Notes under the pieces: model-generated
Told to the model about the DNA's origin: nothing
Seen by the model: only the letters and a program-made list of their open reading frames with translations
Database searches by the model: none
Origin: Adiantum capillus-veneris
Lineage: Eukaryota; Streptophyta; Polypodiopsida; Polypodiales; Pteridaceae
DNA length: 64,000 nt
Assembly: GCA_014529385.2 (NCBI GenBank)
Contig: CM043960.1
Coordinates: forward strand, 36,902,781-36,966,780
Reading direction: 5' to 3'
Shown: positions 35,401 through 47,157 of the stretch, in pieces
Layout: every line of letters starts with the position of its first letter
Numbering within the stretch: the first letter of the stretch is position 1
Made by a program: the position numbers and the translations under genes

Positions 35401-36081
35401 TTCTACAGAGACGACCTTCTCCAACTTACGGAAGATGGTTTTGTGACGAGACCAAGATACATGGATACCCACTTGTCTCATGGGATACGATGTGCTATTG
35501 GCTAGTTACGCACATCGTCTCACCAGCTACGGATTGAAAATTGGAGATACAGCGGAGTAGCAGCAGAGGCCAGGACATGCCCCTTGTGTGACATGGAACC
35601 TGAGACAGAGCTGCATTATACATGCCGTTGCCCGGTCTACTACGAGATACGAGGCCGCTTCCATTGCTTGTTCAGAGAGGGTTTTGGACCACTCTCAAGA
35701 GTTATGGGATACGAAGATCAGAGATGCCTGGGTTTGTTCTTGCTCGAGCTGCGCAGACACAGAGAGATCCTGATGAATGGCGAGGCTAGCCAGTCTCAAA
35801 GACGGATCACAGACTTCTTCAAAGCAGACACGGGACAGCCGCAAGAGCCACTCCCACAGCAGAGCTCCCCCTCGTCTCACACCAGAGGCACACTGATCGA
35901 CTGAGCGATTGAATTGGGGAAATACAGGTGCCCACGACTGCGAAGGACTACACAGCATCGACGGAGGCTACGTCAAAAGATTCGGAGCACGCTGGCCAGG
36001 CATGCACGACGCCCGGTCAGACTACTAACCATGGAGGAAATTGATGAGATTCGCCAACGATCGATGCTAGATCTTTTGTGA
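32430..36081 (+). pseudogene. LINE-A copy 7 ORF2, RT core intact
   Basis: The endonuclease carries WNCNGS, GGVAVLF, ILGDFHARTAHH (Asn to His) and STVDYVMAQ, with a small deletion after LNGL. The RT is the best preserved here: FVDFRKAFDTVPR (34212), GVKQGCPLSPALFG (34384), LLYADDIVLIS (34507) and NLGKTKVMVFNTTP (34612). A frameshift follows near 34650. The C-terminal region has CPLCDMEPETELHYTC (35579-35626), QRRITDFF (35797-35820), a stop in the basic tail and the end LDLL. Many single-base lesions make it inactive. Confidence 0.85.
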
Positions 36082-36305
36082 TTCAGCTATCCCAACAAGC
36101 TGCCCATGTTTGCGTAGTTTTTTGCTTGGCTCACATCGACCAATCGATGATCCCATAGTATATATCTTTGTTTTGTACTGTTGTTAGGTTTTTTTGTTAC
36201 TCTGACTATGTATCAGATCCACCACCTTGTAACTTTTTGGTCTCATAGGTCGCTATGGCCTTTTGAAGACGTTAATATAACATTTCATTTCATTTCATTT
36301 CATTT

Positions 36306-36747
36306 GTCTCCTGTTGCTCCCGCACGCTCGTGCTCCCCGCTGCTCGCCCACGTTGCCCTGCACCGTCGCGCTTCCCGCTGCTCCCGCCTCTTCCCCTCGC
36401 GCTCCCCTGCTACTCCCGCACCCTCGCACTCTCTTGCTCGCCCCTGTCCCTTGCGCTCCCTGCTGCCCTGGCCCTCGCGCTCCCTTGTTGCCCCTTGTCC
36501 GTGCTTTGCTGCCCCTGCCCGTGCCCCCACTCCCTCGCTCTCTCCGCAACTCCCCAACCTAGCGTAGAGAGAGAAAGAAGGGGGGAAACTTTCGTAGAGA
36601 GAGAGAAACAGAAAAGCGTAGAGAGAGAGAGAGGTGAGAAGCGTAGAGAGAGAGAGAGAGGCTTAGCCGTGTAGAGAGAGAGAGAAAAGAAAAAAAACCC
36701 TTAGCCGCGTGGAGACTTTCTACCTCCCCTGGGGTGGCCTTCCGACC
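36306..36747 (+). promoter_or_regulatory. Leader of LINE-A copy 8 with GCGTAGAGAG repeats
   Basis: The first 250 bases are GC- and pyrimidine-rich with many GCTCCCGC or CGCTCCC words. From 36561 to about 36690 follow five tandem units of roughly 25-30 bases containing (G/C)GTAGAGAGAGAG, the last with GTGTAGAGAG. The units differ from the CACCCAC monomers of copies 2 and 3, but both are tandem leader repeats just upstream of the ORF1 ATG at 36748. A promoter role is an inference. Confidence 0.5.
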
Positions 36748-37637
36748 ATGAGGAAGCAGAGTGGCAAAGATGACCCGGTGGAGGATGCCATCCAAAAATG
36801 CAAAGAAGAATTGAGCGAGTCCATTAGCAGGATCAACCGCCACCTCCTAGGTACTATCAATATACTCGACGCGCGCGTGGCAGCTTAGGAAAACACGATA
36901 AAGACACTCGAGGATTGCGTGAAGGCGCAAGGTGAGGAAATCGCACTACTCAAGAAAGAGCTTGCAGAGGTGCGATCGCAGAATGTCCTCGTAGAGGGAG
37001 AGCTTCAACCCTCAGTAATTGAAGAGCTTAACACGATCAAAGAACAAGTGCGGGCCATCAAAGAAGGTGGGGAGCAACAAAAAGAAATGACGACCTCGTG
37101 GGTAGATGTCATCACAAAGAACCAACAAAAGCAGAAAAGGCCGAAAAATGGATCGAGATTGTCAAGAAAGGGAAAGGCAAGGAAATAACCCCCACCCCCA
37201 CACCAACCATCATCAACTTGACACTAGAAGAGGAGCAAAGGAGACGTGTGCGGGCCTTACACGTAAGGGTATGTGGCCTCAGAGACTAAGATAATGTGGA
37301 GGAAGAGGTGAAAGAACTCATGACTCTGATGGGGGTCAACGAACAGACGCATACGAGGGCCTGGAGAGTGGGCACAAAGAAAAGCGGAAGCAACGGACAA
37401 ACCTCGAAGGAAAGGGCACTCATTCTTCGCTTCCCATCCATGGAAGCGAAGAAGGATTTCCTGAAGAAGAGACCGACTCTAAAGAAGACTGGCATCTTTC
37501 TTGGAGATGACGTCACCCTCTCGCAGATTGCTCATATGCAAGAAGTAATGCCGGAAATTAGAGCAGCAAGGGAAAAGGGGAAGATTGCTTTTTACAGAGA
37601 TGGAAAGGTGGTGATATTGGAGCGACGTCCCGCATGA
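36748..37637 (+). pseudogene. LINE-A copy 8 ORF1
   Basis: It begins MRKQSGKDDPVEDAIQKC, then the coiled coil. There is a TAG at about 36886, a frameshift near 37130-37190 and a TAA near 37288. The RRM and CTD part is open and complete: LHVRVCGL, ERALILRFPSMEAKKDFLKK, GIFLGDDVTLSQIAHMQ and GKIAFYRDGKVVILERR, ending in UGA. The order coiled coil, RRM, CTD is that of L1-type ORF1 proteins. Confidence 0.8.
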
Positions 37638-37640
37638 CGG
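37635..37640 (+). promoter_or_regulatory. In-frame UGA-CGG between ORF1 and ORF2 (copy 8)
   Basis: GCATGACGGTGCGAGACCCATGGG. The diverged subfamily keeps UGA-CGG and the block that follows, and ORF2 stays in the ORF1 frame (RCETHGTTVKMATWNCNG). Confidence 0.62.
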
Positions 37641-40600
37641 TGCGAGACCCATGGGACCACAGTAAAGATGGCAACCTGGAATTGTAACGGTTCACTTCGT
37701 CTTGATGTAGGGGCCTTTGAGGATAGATTCACAGGGGGAGACATCATCTTCTACTCGGAGACGCATCAAGCCCCTGGGCAATCCATGCCACAGGTGAGCG
37801 GATATAGATGGGAGACAGCTTGCAGACAAGAGGCCAGATCGGAGCATCGAGGACGAGGCTCAGGGGGAGTGGCAGTTTTATTTAGGGGGGAGTTGCAGCC
37901 ATTGATATATATAGCGCGCAGGGATGAGCGTGCTAGGTACATGTGGGTGAGGCTCAGGGTAGAGACTGGCTGATACCTCTACATTGCTATCTGTTACTTT
38001 CCTCCTAGTCGGTCAGTATATGCATCACCTAGGGGACAATCTCCCTTTGCTATTTTGGATAATAACATATGGGAGTTTTCTAAGGATGGTGACATTATCA
38101 TACTAGGGGATTTCAATGCTAGGATTGCCCACCACCAGACAATATTTTATGATACTTCCGAGGAAATGCTTAGGGAGCTGGACGATACAGAGATGGGTCT
38201 CTCCAGATTATCACAAGATGAGGAATACACGGAATATGGCAGATACTTGATAGATATGGGAACTGCACATAGATTGGCCATCTTAAATGGCCTACAAAGA
38301 TTTTCGACAGCTGGAGGTTTTACTTGCTTTCCACACCGACATGGTGCCAGCACAGTGGATTATGTTATGGCCTAGCCAGGTCTCATTCCATTCTTTCAAG
38401 ATTTCATGGTGGGCATTAGGCCGGTTGGAGTAGCAGTTGATCATGCTATCTTGTCCTTCACCCTGACGTTTCAGTTCAGCACAACTCCATTAGGAGAGGT
38501 CCCTACACACATCCGGTATACCTTCATGAGGGAGACGGACTCTGTGTATATGGATGAGATATACAGGAAGCTATGCACCCAGGAGCCAAAACGGCCACTA
38601 GATGAACTCACTCAGATACTGACAGAGACGCTCCATGATGCAACATCCGAAGCATACCCCCACAACCAGCCTACACGGAGACGATCTGGAAAAATGCCCC
38701 AGAAAAGTTGGTATGATGAGGAGTGTAGAGAGATGAGGATCAAGTTACAGAGGGAAGTGCTCATGGGTATTACCACACATAGACAGTCACGGATTATCTT
38801 TCGCTGCTTAGTGCGATGAAAGAAAAGGGCTTATTTATCCCAGCTAGAGCAAGATCTGTATTAGTTATTTATAAGTCAGGACTCGGGTGAAGCATGGAGG
38901 CTATTCAACGAACATTCACCACCACCAGCGGTCACCTCCACCGAGACATGGGGGGAATATGCCATATCTCTCTACACAGCACGAGGACAACCACCTCTAC
39001 CGGACCCACCAGAGACATGCCCGGAGACATGTTCTTTCTTTACTGTTGAGAGGGTAAGGAAAGCTATTGACAGGATGAAGAGAAGGAGAACACATGATCA
39101 TGATGGTCTGGTAGCAGAGCACTTAATCCATGCCAAGGATATGCTCGGAGAGCTCCTGGCTATGATGTGTAATCGAGCCATGTTTGAAGGCTTCCCTGAG
39201 ACTTGGAGTATGTCCACGATTGTGCCTATTTTTAAGTCAGGAGATCCCATGATTCCCGGGAATTATCGCACCATCATGGTTGGTCACACATTAGCTAGGC
39301 TGTATGCATCCATTCTTGAACAAGAGCTGAGTAGATGGGCAGAGCGAGAGGCCATAAGAGCACCAGGGCAAGCAGGTTTCAGGAGAGGTTTCTCCACTCT
39401 TGACCAAATTTTGACACTCAGAGCTATTATTGAGGAGGGTAGACACCATGGCAAGAGGATCTATTGTTGCTTTGTGGATTTCCGCAAAGCTTTCGACACA
39501 GTGCCGAGAGCCAGACTCATACGCAGATTACAGGACATGGGTGTGCCTACAGAGCTAATGTGGGGGATTCTGGCTCTATACAGGACAATGATGGGGCAGG
39601 TACTCACCACGGAGGGAATGTCGGACATGGTCCTCTCCAATATTGGAGTAAAGGAGGGATGCCCCTATCCCCAACTCTTTTTGGGATGTATGTGGATGAG
39701 TTTTCGGACTATGTAGAGCGTTAGGGGGACAGGGGGGCTCAACTAGCAGGGACATGGATTCCGCTATTACTACATGCTGATGATTTTGTGATGATCTCTG
39801 ACTCACCAGAGGGGATACAGCATCACTTGGATGCTCTGCATACATTTGCTCGTGACAGTGGATTGTTTGTCAATCTGGGGAAAACCAAGGTTATGGTGTT
39901 CAACACCACACCACAGTGGGTTAGGAGGTCGGCACACACATTTATGTGTGGCCAGGAGACTGTGGAGTACACAGATGCATATACTTACCTTGGGGTAGTC
40001 TTCGGTGGACCGGTGTTTTCACTAAGGAGAGCATCAGAGATTGGACTGACGAGAGCATATGCAGCTTTGGGAGGACTGGAGAGGATGTGTTCGCAGGTTC
40101 AGTTTCAGGAACCGCGAACAAAGCTTTGGCTTTCTGACACTCTAGTGACTCCAGCTATGCTCTATGGAGTTCAGGTATGGGGACCCTCAGTAGACCACCG
40201 TGGGAGATCTGGCAACACAGATGGATGGAGATGTATGGAGAGGCCTCTGGTCTCTATGATCGCTCGGATGATTCGGGCTAAGGCCTCAGTACCACATGAG
40301 ATTATCCGAGCCGAGCTAGCCGCCCCCCCCCTCGTGGTGGAGGCGTTGATGAGATCAGTTTCTTTTATGCATGGTCTATGGGGATCTCCCTAGGGACAAT
40401 ACGCTCGGCTTGCCTTGGAGTCATCTCGACAACTAGCTCTACAAGGCGATACAACATGTTGGTATGGACAGATGACAGCATGGTTTCAGTCGCATGGTCT
40501 CAAGATGGATAGATAACCTCCGCTTCAATACTCTCTGGATGCACCCTCGCTGTCTCTCACACGAAAAGAGATCACCAGACTCATACGTGAGGATCTGATT

Positions 40601-41348
40601 CAGCTAAATACCAGGAGCACATGGATATAGCCGACACAGGAGTTGGGCACGAAGATGGCCTTCTACAGAGAGCATCTTCTCCAACTCACGGAGGACGGCT
40701 TTGTGACTAGGCCTGCGTACATGGACACACACTTGTCTCATGGGATAAGATGCGCTATTGGACAGATACGCACATCCTCACATCAGCTCCAAATCGAGAC
40801 TGGCCGTTTTCGAGGGGTGTCGGCAGGAGCTAGGATATGTCACCTATGCAACTTAGAGCCAGAGACAGAGCTGCACTACACATGTCACTGCCCGGCATAC
40901 TATGAGATACGCGGCCGCTTCCACTGCCTGTTCAGAGAAGGGTTTGGACCTTTTTCTAGAGCCATGAGATTCAAGGATCAGAGGTGTCTCAGATTGTTCC
41001 TGCTAGAGCTGCGCAAACTTAGGGAGAGCTTGCTGAGAACATCAGAGGAAAGAGTCTCTCAGAGACGAATCACATATTTCTTTACACCAGCCACCCACAG
41101 GAGAGCCAATGGAGCAGTCATTACAACAAATCTCATAGCCTACTCATACTAGAGGTACACTACTTGATCTAGCCACAAAACTTGGCAGATCCAGACGTCC
41201 ACGACCTCGGGGGGTCTCCCACTACCGACGAAGGCTGCAACAAAAGATATAGATCACTCTAGCTCGACATGCAAGACGCCCTACCAGAGTACTGACCATG
41301 GAGGAGGTGGATGAGATCCGACAGCGACCAATGAGAAATTTCATCTGA
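37638..41348 (+). pseudogene. LINE-A copy 8 ORF2
   Basis: The endonuclease (37668-38500) has WNCNGS, YSETHQAPG, GGVAVLF, ILGDFNARIAHH, STVDYVMA and VDHAILSF. A stop in TGC/TGA context lies near 37971 and another near 38373. The RT has FVDFRKAFDTVPR (39472), GVKEGCPYPQLF with a one-base loss, HADD in place of YADD (about 39774) and NLGKTKVMVFNTTP. The C-terminal part has CHLCNLEPETELHYTC (about 40840), QRRITYFF (41060-41083) and a basic tail. The end is MRNFI-stop, not MLDLL. All domains are present, but the RT is inactivated. Confidence 0.84.
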
Positions 41349-41359
41349 ACCCACAAACA

Positions 41360-41391
<32 letters not shown>

Positions 41392-41589
41392 CCATTTCTT
41401 TTCTCCTTAGCGTCTTTGTGTCAGTTCTTTGTACCTTTGTAATTTCCGTACTCAGACATGGTATCAGATTCACCAATTGTAACTTTTTTGGTCTCATAGG
41501 CCATTTTGGCCTTTTGAAGACGTTAATATAACATTTCATTTCATTTCATTTCTCTCTCTCGCGCGCGCTGCCCTGCAATCCCCCCCCCC

Positions 41590-41778
41590 CCCCGCCGCAG
41601 GTTTTCAAATACTTCAAATTTCAAATACTGCAGATTTTCAAATACAGCAGGGAGTCAGATTTTCTGCGTAGAAATTTTTCAGAGCAGATCAGAGTAGATT
41701 TTAAAAAACTGCAGATTTTCAGAAAATAGCAGATAATAGCAGATTTCAGAAACAGCAGAATTCAGAAATTGCAGACCT
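41590..41778 (+). repeat. CAGATTTTC-type degenerate repeat before ORF2
   Basis: Words such as TTTCAAATAC, GCAGATTTTCA and AAATAGCAGAT recur irregularly, giving an AT-rich, low-complexity stretch where ORF1 should be. It is found only in this copy. It might be a replaced leader or unrelated DNA captured at the 5' end. Confidence 0.6.
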
Positions 41779-41782
41779 ATGT

Positions 41783-44700
41783 GGCCACACTCAAAGTTGC
41801 TACCTGGAATTGTAATGAATCTATGTGTCCTGATGTGGGTGCTTTTGAGGAGAGTTTTAGTGGGAGAGACATCATCTTCTACTCTGAGACACATCAGGCC
41901 CCTGGATAGTCTATGCCTCACATTAGTGGATCCAGATGGGAAACGGCCTGTAGACAGCAGGAGACACGATCAAAGTACAGAGGGCGGAGTTCAGGAGGAG
42001 TGGCAGTGTTAGTCAGGGAGGAGTTGCAACCATTGATACATATAGCTCACAGGGATGAGCAAGCTAGGTACATGTGGGTTGAGATTAAGAGCAGAGATGG
42101 GCTACTTTCCCTCGAGTACGTCAGTATATGCGCCACCCAATGGAAGTCCCCCTTCTCTATTTTGGATGATGACATATGTGAATTCTCTAGAGATGGTGAC
42201 ATTATCATTCTAAGAGACTTCAATGCTAGGACTCCCCATCATCAGACAGTATTTTATGATACTTCAAAGGAGATCCTGAGAGAGCTGGATGTTGCAGAGA
42301 CGGGCCTACCCAGACTATCACAGGATGGGGAACATACTGAGTATGGACGGCACTTGATAGACATGGGGACTGCACATGGATTGGCCATCTTGAATGGCCT
42401 ACAGAGATTTCCCGATGCGGGAGGTTTCACATGCTTTCCACACAAACATGGAGCCAACACAGTGGATTATGTCATGGCATAACCAAGCCTCATCTCTAGT
42501 ATCTAGGATCTCATAGTTGGGCCTAGACCCGTTGGGGTGGCAATGGATCATGCTATTGTGTCTGACCATCTCTTTCCAATTCAGTGTAGCACACAGTCCA
42601 CGTATAGCAGCCTCTACTCGCTACACCTTCACGCAGGAGACGGATTCTGTATATACAGACTAGATCTACAGACGCCGATGCACTGAGGAGCCAGGGCGAC
42701 CTTTGGAGAAGCTTACTACTATACTGACACAGACTTTACATGATGCAGCAGTAGAGGCATACCCACACACCCAAGCTGAGCATAGACGTCGTTCTCGGAG
42801 CATGCCTCACAACAGCTGGTATGATGAGGAATGTCGCCAGATTAGAGCTAGACTTCAGAGGGAAGTGCTTTTGGGAGACATCACTCACAGACAGTGACAG
42901 ATTGACTTTCGACGCCTAGTGTGGCGGAAGAAAAGGGCATTTTTGGCTCGGCTAGAGTAGGATCTCTACGAGCTATTCTTGAGTCAGGACTTGCGTGAGG
43001 CATGGCGGCTCTTCCATAAGCTGTCTGCTCCTCTGCCATTACCTCCACAGAGACTTGGGGTCAATACGCATCATCTTTGTACACAGTTTTTGGACAACCG
43101 TCCCTTCCCGAACCCCCTGATCCATGCCCACACACATGTGCTTTTTCCACCATTGAGATGGTGAAGAAGGCCATTGACATGATGAGGATTGGGAGAGCAT
43201 ATGATCATGATGGCCTGGTGGCTGACCATTTTATGCATGCCAGAGATCTACTAGCAGAGCTTCTAGCAGTCATGTTTAATCGTGCCATGTGTGAGGGCTT
43301 GCTTGATACTTGGAGCCTATCTACGATTGTACCTATCTTCAAATCAGGAGACCCTATGGAGCCTAGGAATTATCGTGATTGGACACACATTGGCACGGTT
43401 GTACGCATCCATTCTTGAGCAGCAGCTGAGTAGATGGGCAGGGAGAGAGGGAGTGTGTGTAGCTTGGCAAGGATGGTTCACGAAAGGTTTTTCTACTCTT
43501 GACCATATCTTGACACTCAGGGCCATCATGGAGGAGGGTAGATCCCATGGGAGACTGATCTATTGTAGCTTTGTGGACTTCCGTAAAGCATTTTACACAG
43601 TACCCAGAGCTAGATTGATGCGTAGATTACAGAAGATGGGAGTACCCACAGAGCTCATTTGGGGGATCATGGCATTGTACAGTACCCAAAGCTATATTGA
43701 TGCGCAGATTACAGGAGATGGGAGTACCCACATAGCTGATTTGGGGGATCATGGCATTGTACAGATCAATAGTAGGGCATGTACGCACCTCAGAGGATCT
43801 ATCTACACCGCTTCACTCCACTATTGGGGTGAAGCAAGGCTGTCCGCTCTCTCCTACTCTATTTGGTATGTATGTGGATGAGGTTTCTGACTACATTGAG
43901 AGGGATGGAGATAGAGGTGCACCGCTGGCAGGGACATGGATTCTGCTATTGTTATATGCTGATGATATTGTGTTGAACTCGGACTCTACGGAGGGGATGC
44001 AACGTCACTTGGATGCTGTGCATAGGTTTGCCCATGAAATTGGTCTGTCTGTCAACCTCGGGAAAACCAAGGTCATGGTATTTAATACCACCCAACAGTG
44101 GATCGCATTTACAGGAGACGGTGGAGTATACAGATGCTTACACTTACCTTGGAGTGGTTTTTAGTGGACCAGTATTTTCAATGAGGAGAGCAGCAGAGAT
44201 TAGATTGACTAGAGCACATTCGGCATTGGGTAAATTGGAGAGATGTGTTCATAGGTTCAATTTCAGGAGCCTCAAACGAAGCTCTGGCTCTAGATCATGA
44301 CGGGAGGATAGGTCTCACTGATGGGTGGGGGGACATGGAGAAGCCCCTTATCTCTATGATCTCGCGGCTCATTAGAGCCAAGGCTTCAGTACCACGTGCC
44401 ATTATCCGAGCAGAGCTAGCTGCCCCCCCATTAGTGGTTGAGGCGCTCACCATATCTGTCTCCTTCATACACCGCATGTGGGAACTTGCCAGAGACAGAT
44501 ACGCCCGCCTTGCACTTGAGTCCTCTGGAAAGTTATCCATGTAGGGAGATACAGCATGTTGGTATGGGGAGATGACATCATGGTTCTAGGCGCATGGGTT
44601 TAGTATAGACAGATTGCCCCCCTCCCAGTACTCACTGGATGCGCCCTCCTCTTGACTCTTAGACAGTCAGAGATCACCGGGGCCATTCGCCAGGACCTGA

Positions 44701-45073
44701 CTCAGTTAGACACCAGGAGGACATGGATACAGCCAGCACAGGCGTTGAGCACGAAGATGGCTTTCTATAGAGAGCATCTTCTCCAGCTTACGCTAGATGG
44801 TTTTCTGACGAGGCCTGGATACATGGATAACCACTTGTCTCATGGGATACGGTGTGCTATTGGCCAGATGCGCACATCTTCACACAAGTTGCGGATCGGG
44901 ATTGGGAGATACAGCAGAGTACCAACAAAGGCCAGGACATGCCCCCGGTGTGACATAGAGCCCGATACAAAGTTACATACACATGCCAGTGCCCCGTCTA
45001 CTACGAGATACGAGGCCGCTTCCATTGCTTGTTCAGAGAGGGCCTTGGACCACTCTCCATAGTCATGAGACAC
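41783..45073 (+). pseudogene. LINE-A copy 9 ORF2
   Basis: The endonuclease has WNCNES, YSETHQAPG, GGVAVLV, ILRDFNARTPHH (GDFN changed to RDFN) and NTVDYVMA. The RT has FVDFRKAFYTVPR (Asp to Tyr, 43570), GVKQGCPLSPTLFG (43829) and an intact YADD (43957). An 83-base segment is duplicated in tandem at 43598-43764, breaking the frame. The knuckle (CPRC) is near 44940. The reading frame is lost at the Ty3-1 LTR. Clearly dead. Confidence 0.82.
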
Positions 45074-45638
45074 TGTCACAAACTGGTGACGTGGCTGCCC
45101 ATGGTACACACACACACCTGCTAGGACTGGCTGAAATGTTGACGTGGCAGGATTTTCGGTTTTCACGTTGCTAGGTCTGACGTGGCATGGCTATACGAAA
45201 TCCTGCGTTTTGCGACCGCTGATGACAGCTTTTGGCTACTGCTTTATTGTACGTGAGAGAAAGAGAGAGCTTTATTGCTTTATTTTTATCTAGTAATGGC
45301 TATTGAGAAGACTTGCTTTATTTTTTGGGAAGAGCTTTTGATTTTTAGCTTTTTGGGCTCTGCTTTTGGCATCCCTTGTAAACCTTTATAAGTGTGGTTT
45401 GGGCTCCCACTTCTCAGAACATCTAGATGCATGGTCTGAGAGTGTGACCCTCCCACTCCCCTGTACTTTGAGTTGCACATTAATACAATAAGAAATACCG
45501 AAAGGGGCGCCAGTCTTTGGGGCCAATATCTCTAGGCACGGAACTCTGTGGGGCCGTTTCGAATCAATTGTGAACTGTGAACTGCTTAGAAGTGAATTCC
45601 TGTAGTGTCGCAGTAGAATCGTGTCCAAGTTTGTTACA
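45074..45638 (+). repeat. 5' LTR of Ty3-1
   Basis: The 565-bp LTR begins TGTCACAAACTGG and ends TTGTTACA. It contains a GAGAGAAAGAGAGAG tract (about 45254), a TTTATAAGTG TATA-like site (about 45387) and the family block AATAAGAAATACCG-AAAGGGGCGCC followed by GGGGCCAATATC (45487-45528). Confidence 0.9.
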
Positions 45639-45639
45639 G

Positions 45640-45651
45640 TGGTATCAAAGC
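45640..45651 (+). other. Primer binding site of Ty3-1
   Basis: TGGTATCAAAGC lies one base after the LTR. It is one base from TGGTATCAGAGC, the complement of the initiator tRNA-Met 3' end used by many plant LTR elements. Confidence 0.8.
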
Positions 45652-45844
45652 GTAGAAAGATTCTTCTTCTACGGAGGATCCAATCCTTTTTGTAGCGCAC
45701 ATAGCTTTTGAGAAAGAATCTACGTGTCCCGTTCCCGAACATATTAGCCACTCCCACCCTTCATACATCGCGCATTGGGCGAGCTCTCGTACTTATCGCT
45801 CTGTCTTACAGAGCATAAAGCCATTAAGAATCCCAGATTACACA

Positions 45845-47150
45845 TGGGTTCTCGTGAAGAATGTGGCGGAGATGACACCTCTCAGTGGGAAAGCAAAGAA
45901 AAGTTGAAAATCCGGCGCGGGTACTGAAGAAAAGAATGAAGATTCGGGCAAATTTTTTTCGGGACAAGTTTGCCAGAAAGGAGTACAAATGTCAACTGCA
46001 GATTGGCATATGTGTGAACAGATTCATTAAGTACTCCAAGGATCCGAGATTGGCGAAACACCTAAAGAATTACCCGACTGATAAGATTTACTCGAGATGG
46101 GGTGTGGCCATTGCTTCTCCTCTCAGGTAGGGAGGAAAGCCAAAAAGACAGATGAGTATAAAAAAGCAGAACCTGTACTCGCCAAAAGACATGGACAAGC
46201 GAAGCAAAAAGCAAAGCTTCGGAAATGGCAAGAAAAAAGCAAATTAGATTTCGCCCAATTTTTGACAGTTCTACAGAGGAGTCATCCTCAGACAGTTCGG
46301 ACTCCGACGATCACATGTTTTATGCAAAGAAGAAACATTTTTCATAAAGCCAACCAATATGACTTCCTTGAAGATAAAAGCAAGAAAGTAAAAGAATTAA
46401 AAGAAGGTGGACAGTCGATTTGAATCCTTTTCTGGGTTTCGAGATACTCGAACATGGTGGTCCACTCTTCTGCTGAGAAAGGAAGCTCCGGTTAAATGGT
46501 TGAACTTGAAAAGGATTTCTATTTCTTCTTGGCCGACTCGGGAGTACGAACAAGACATACGAACTGCTTGGAATCATCTTCGGATGACCAAGGGAGATTC
46601 TATGGACGTTGATTGCGAGAGATTTTGGAGCTCTTTTCTACCAGCTTCTTCATTTAAGAAGATCTCGTTTAAAGAACAGATTGAGCAGTTTTGATGCGGA
46701 CTTCCTACAGAGATCCGAGACTACTGCTTTGAACAAAAGTCAAATTCTATTCCAAAATTGATGGGTCATGCGAAATGGGGTTTTGCCATGGCAATCTGAC
46801 TTACCCCACTGATGAGATCTTGACTCAGAGAACCCAACAAACTTCTAATAATGAAAGTAGAAAGAGCAAGAGTTCCAAGAAAAGAAAAGAAAGATGCACG
46901 TCCCCGACAGACTCTTAGAGAAAGGGCTATCTATCTCAAAGAGGGGAAGTGTTTGGTTGCGGGGAATTTGGACACATCTCCTCAAAGTGCCCCAAAAAGG
47001 CACAACAAGAACAAATTGAAGACATGCCAGAGAGTTCTAGAGCAACAGAGGAACGTGGCAGAAAAGGCAGATGAAAGCAAAACTGGTACCACATTGCGTG
47101 GAGCCCGAACCGAATCAGATGAACGAAAGTACAAAACTTTGGCGCTCTTA
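45845..47150 (+). pseudogene. Ty3-1 gag, decayed
   Basis: An ATG at 45845 (MGSREECGG) opens a short frame; the next part (KKRMKIRANFF, about 45930) is not recognisable. The gag core is seen at 46427-46690 (RTWWSTLLLRKEAPVKW, REYEQDIRTAWNHLRMTK, CERFWSSFLPASSFK). Relative to Ty3-2 it has lost about 120 bases before RTWW. The zinc knuckle expected near 46945-47000 is destroyed by indels. Confidence 0.75.
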
Positions 47151-47157
47151 GGGAAAA

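Larger units (their letters stand above)
31567..36305 (+). mobile_element. LINE-A copy 7, near full length
   Basis: A 4.7-kb copy starts directly at the 3' end of copy 6 with a short CTCTCGCTCGTCGG leader, one GTGTGGGTGCACACG monomer-like motif, and the ORF1 ATG at 31707. It ends in a normal tail at 36305, where the leader of copy 8 begins. There is no spacer at either border, so three elements are joined head to tail. Confidence 0.85.
36306..41552 (+). mobile_element. LINE-A copy 8, full-length diverged subfamily
   Basis: A 5.25-kb copy runs from the 3' end of copy 7 to its own tail at 41552. It has all parts: leader, ORF1, UGA junction, complete ORF2 and tail. Its codons and tail differ consistently from the other copies (for example WRVGTKKSGSNGQTS in ORF1 and TATCAGATTCACCAATTG in the tail). 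That marks a second subfamily, also represented by the fragments at 1-88 and 22338-22455. It has stops but fewer deletions than its neighbours. Confidence 0.87.
41553..45073 (+). mobile_element. LINE-A copy 9, 3' end lost at Ty3-1
   Basis: This copy begins after the tail of copy 8 with a short TC/CG run and an unusual 5' region without ORF1. ORF2 starts at about 41783. The sequence is cut at 45073, where the Ty3-1 LTR starts, inside the codons for FGPLSIVMR. The 3' remainder of this LINE is not found on the far side of Ty3-1, so the insertion was followed by loss of the right flank. Confidence 0.82.

Noticed and set aside
45885-46130. Lys/Arg-rich 81-codon frame at the start of Ty3-1
   Set aside because: It lies where gag should begin but matches nothing I recognise, including the Ty3-2 gag start. 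I treat it as decayed gag and not as a separate gene.
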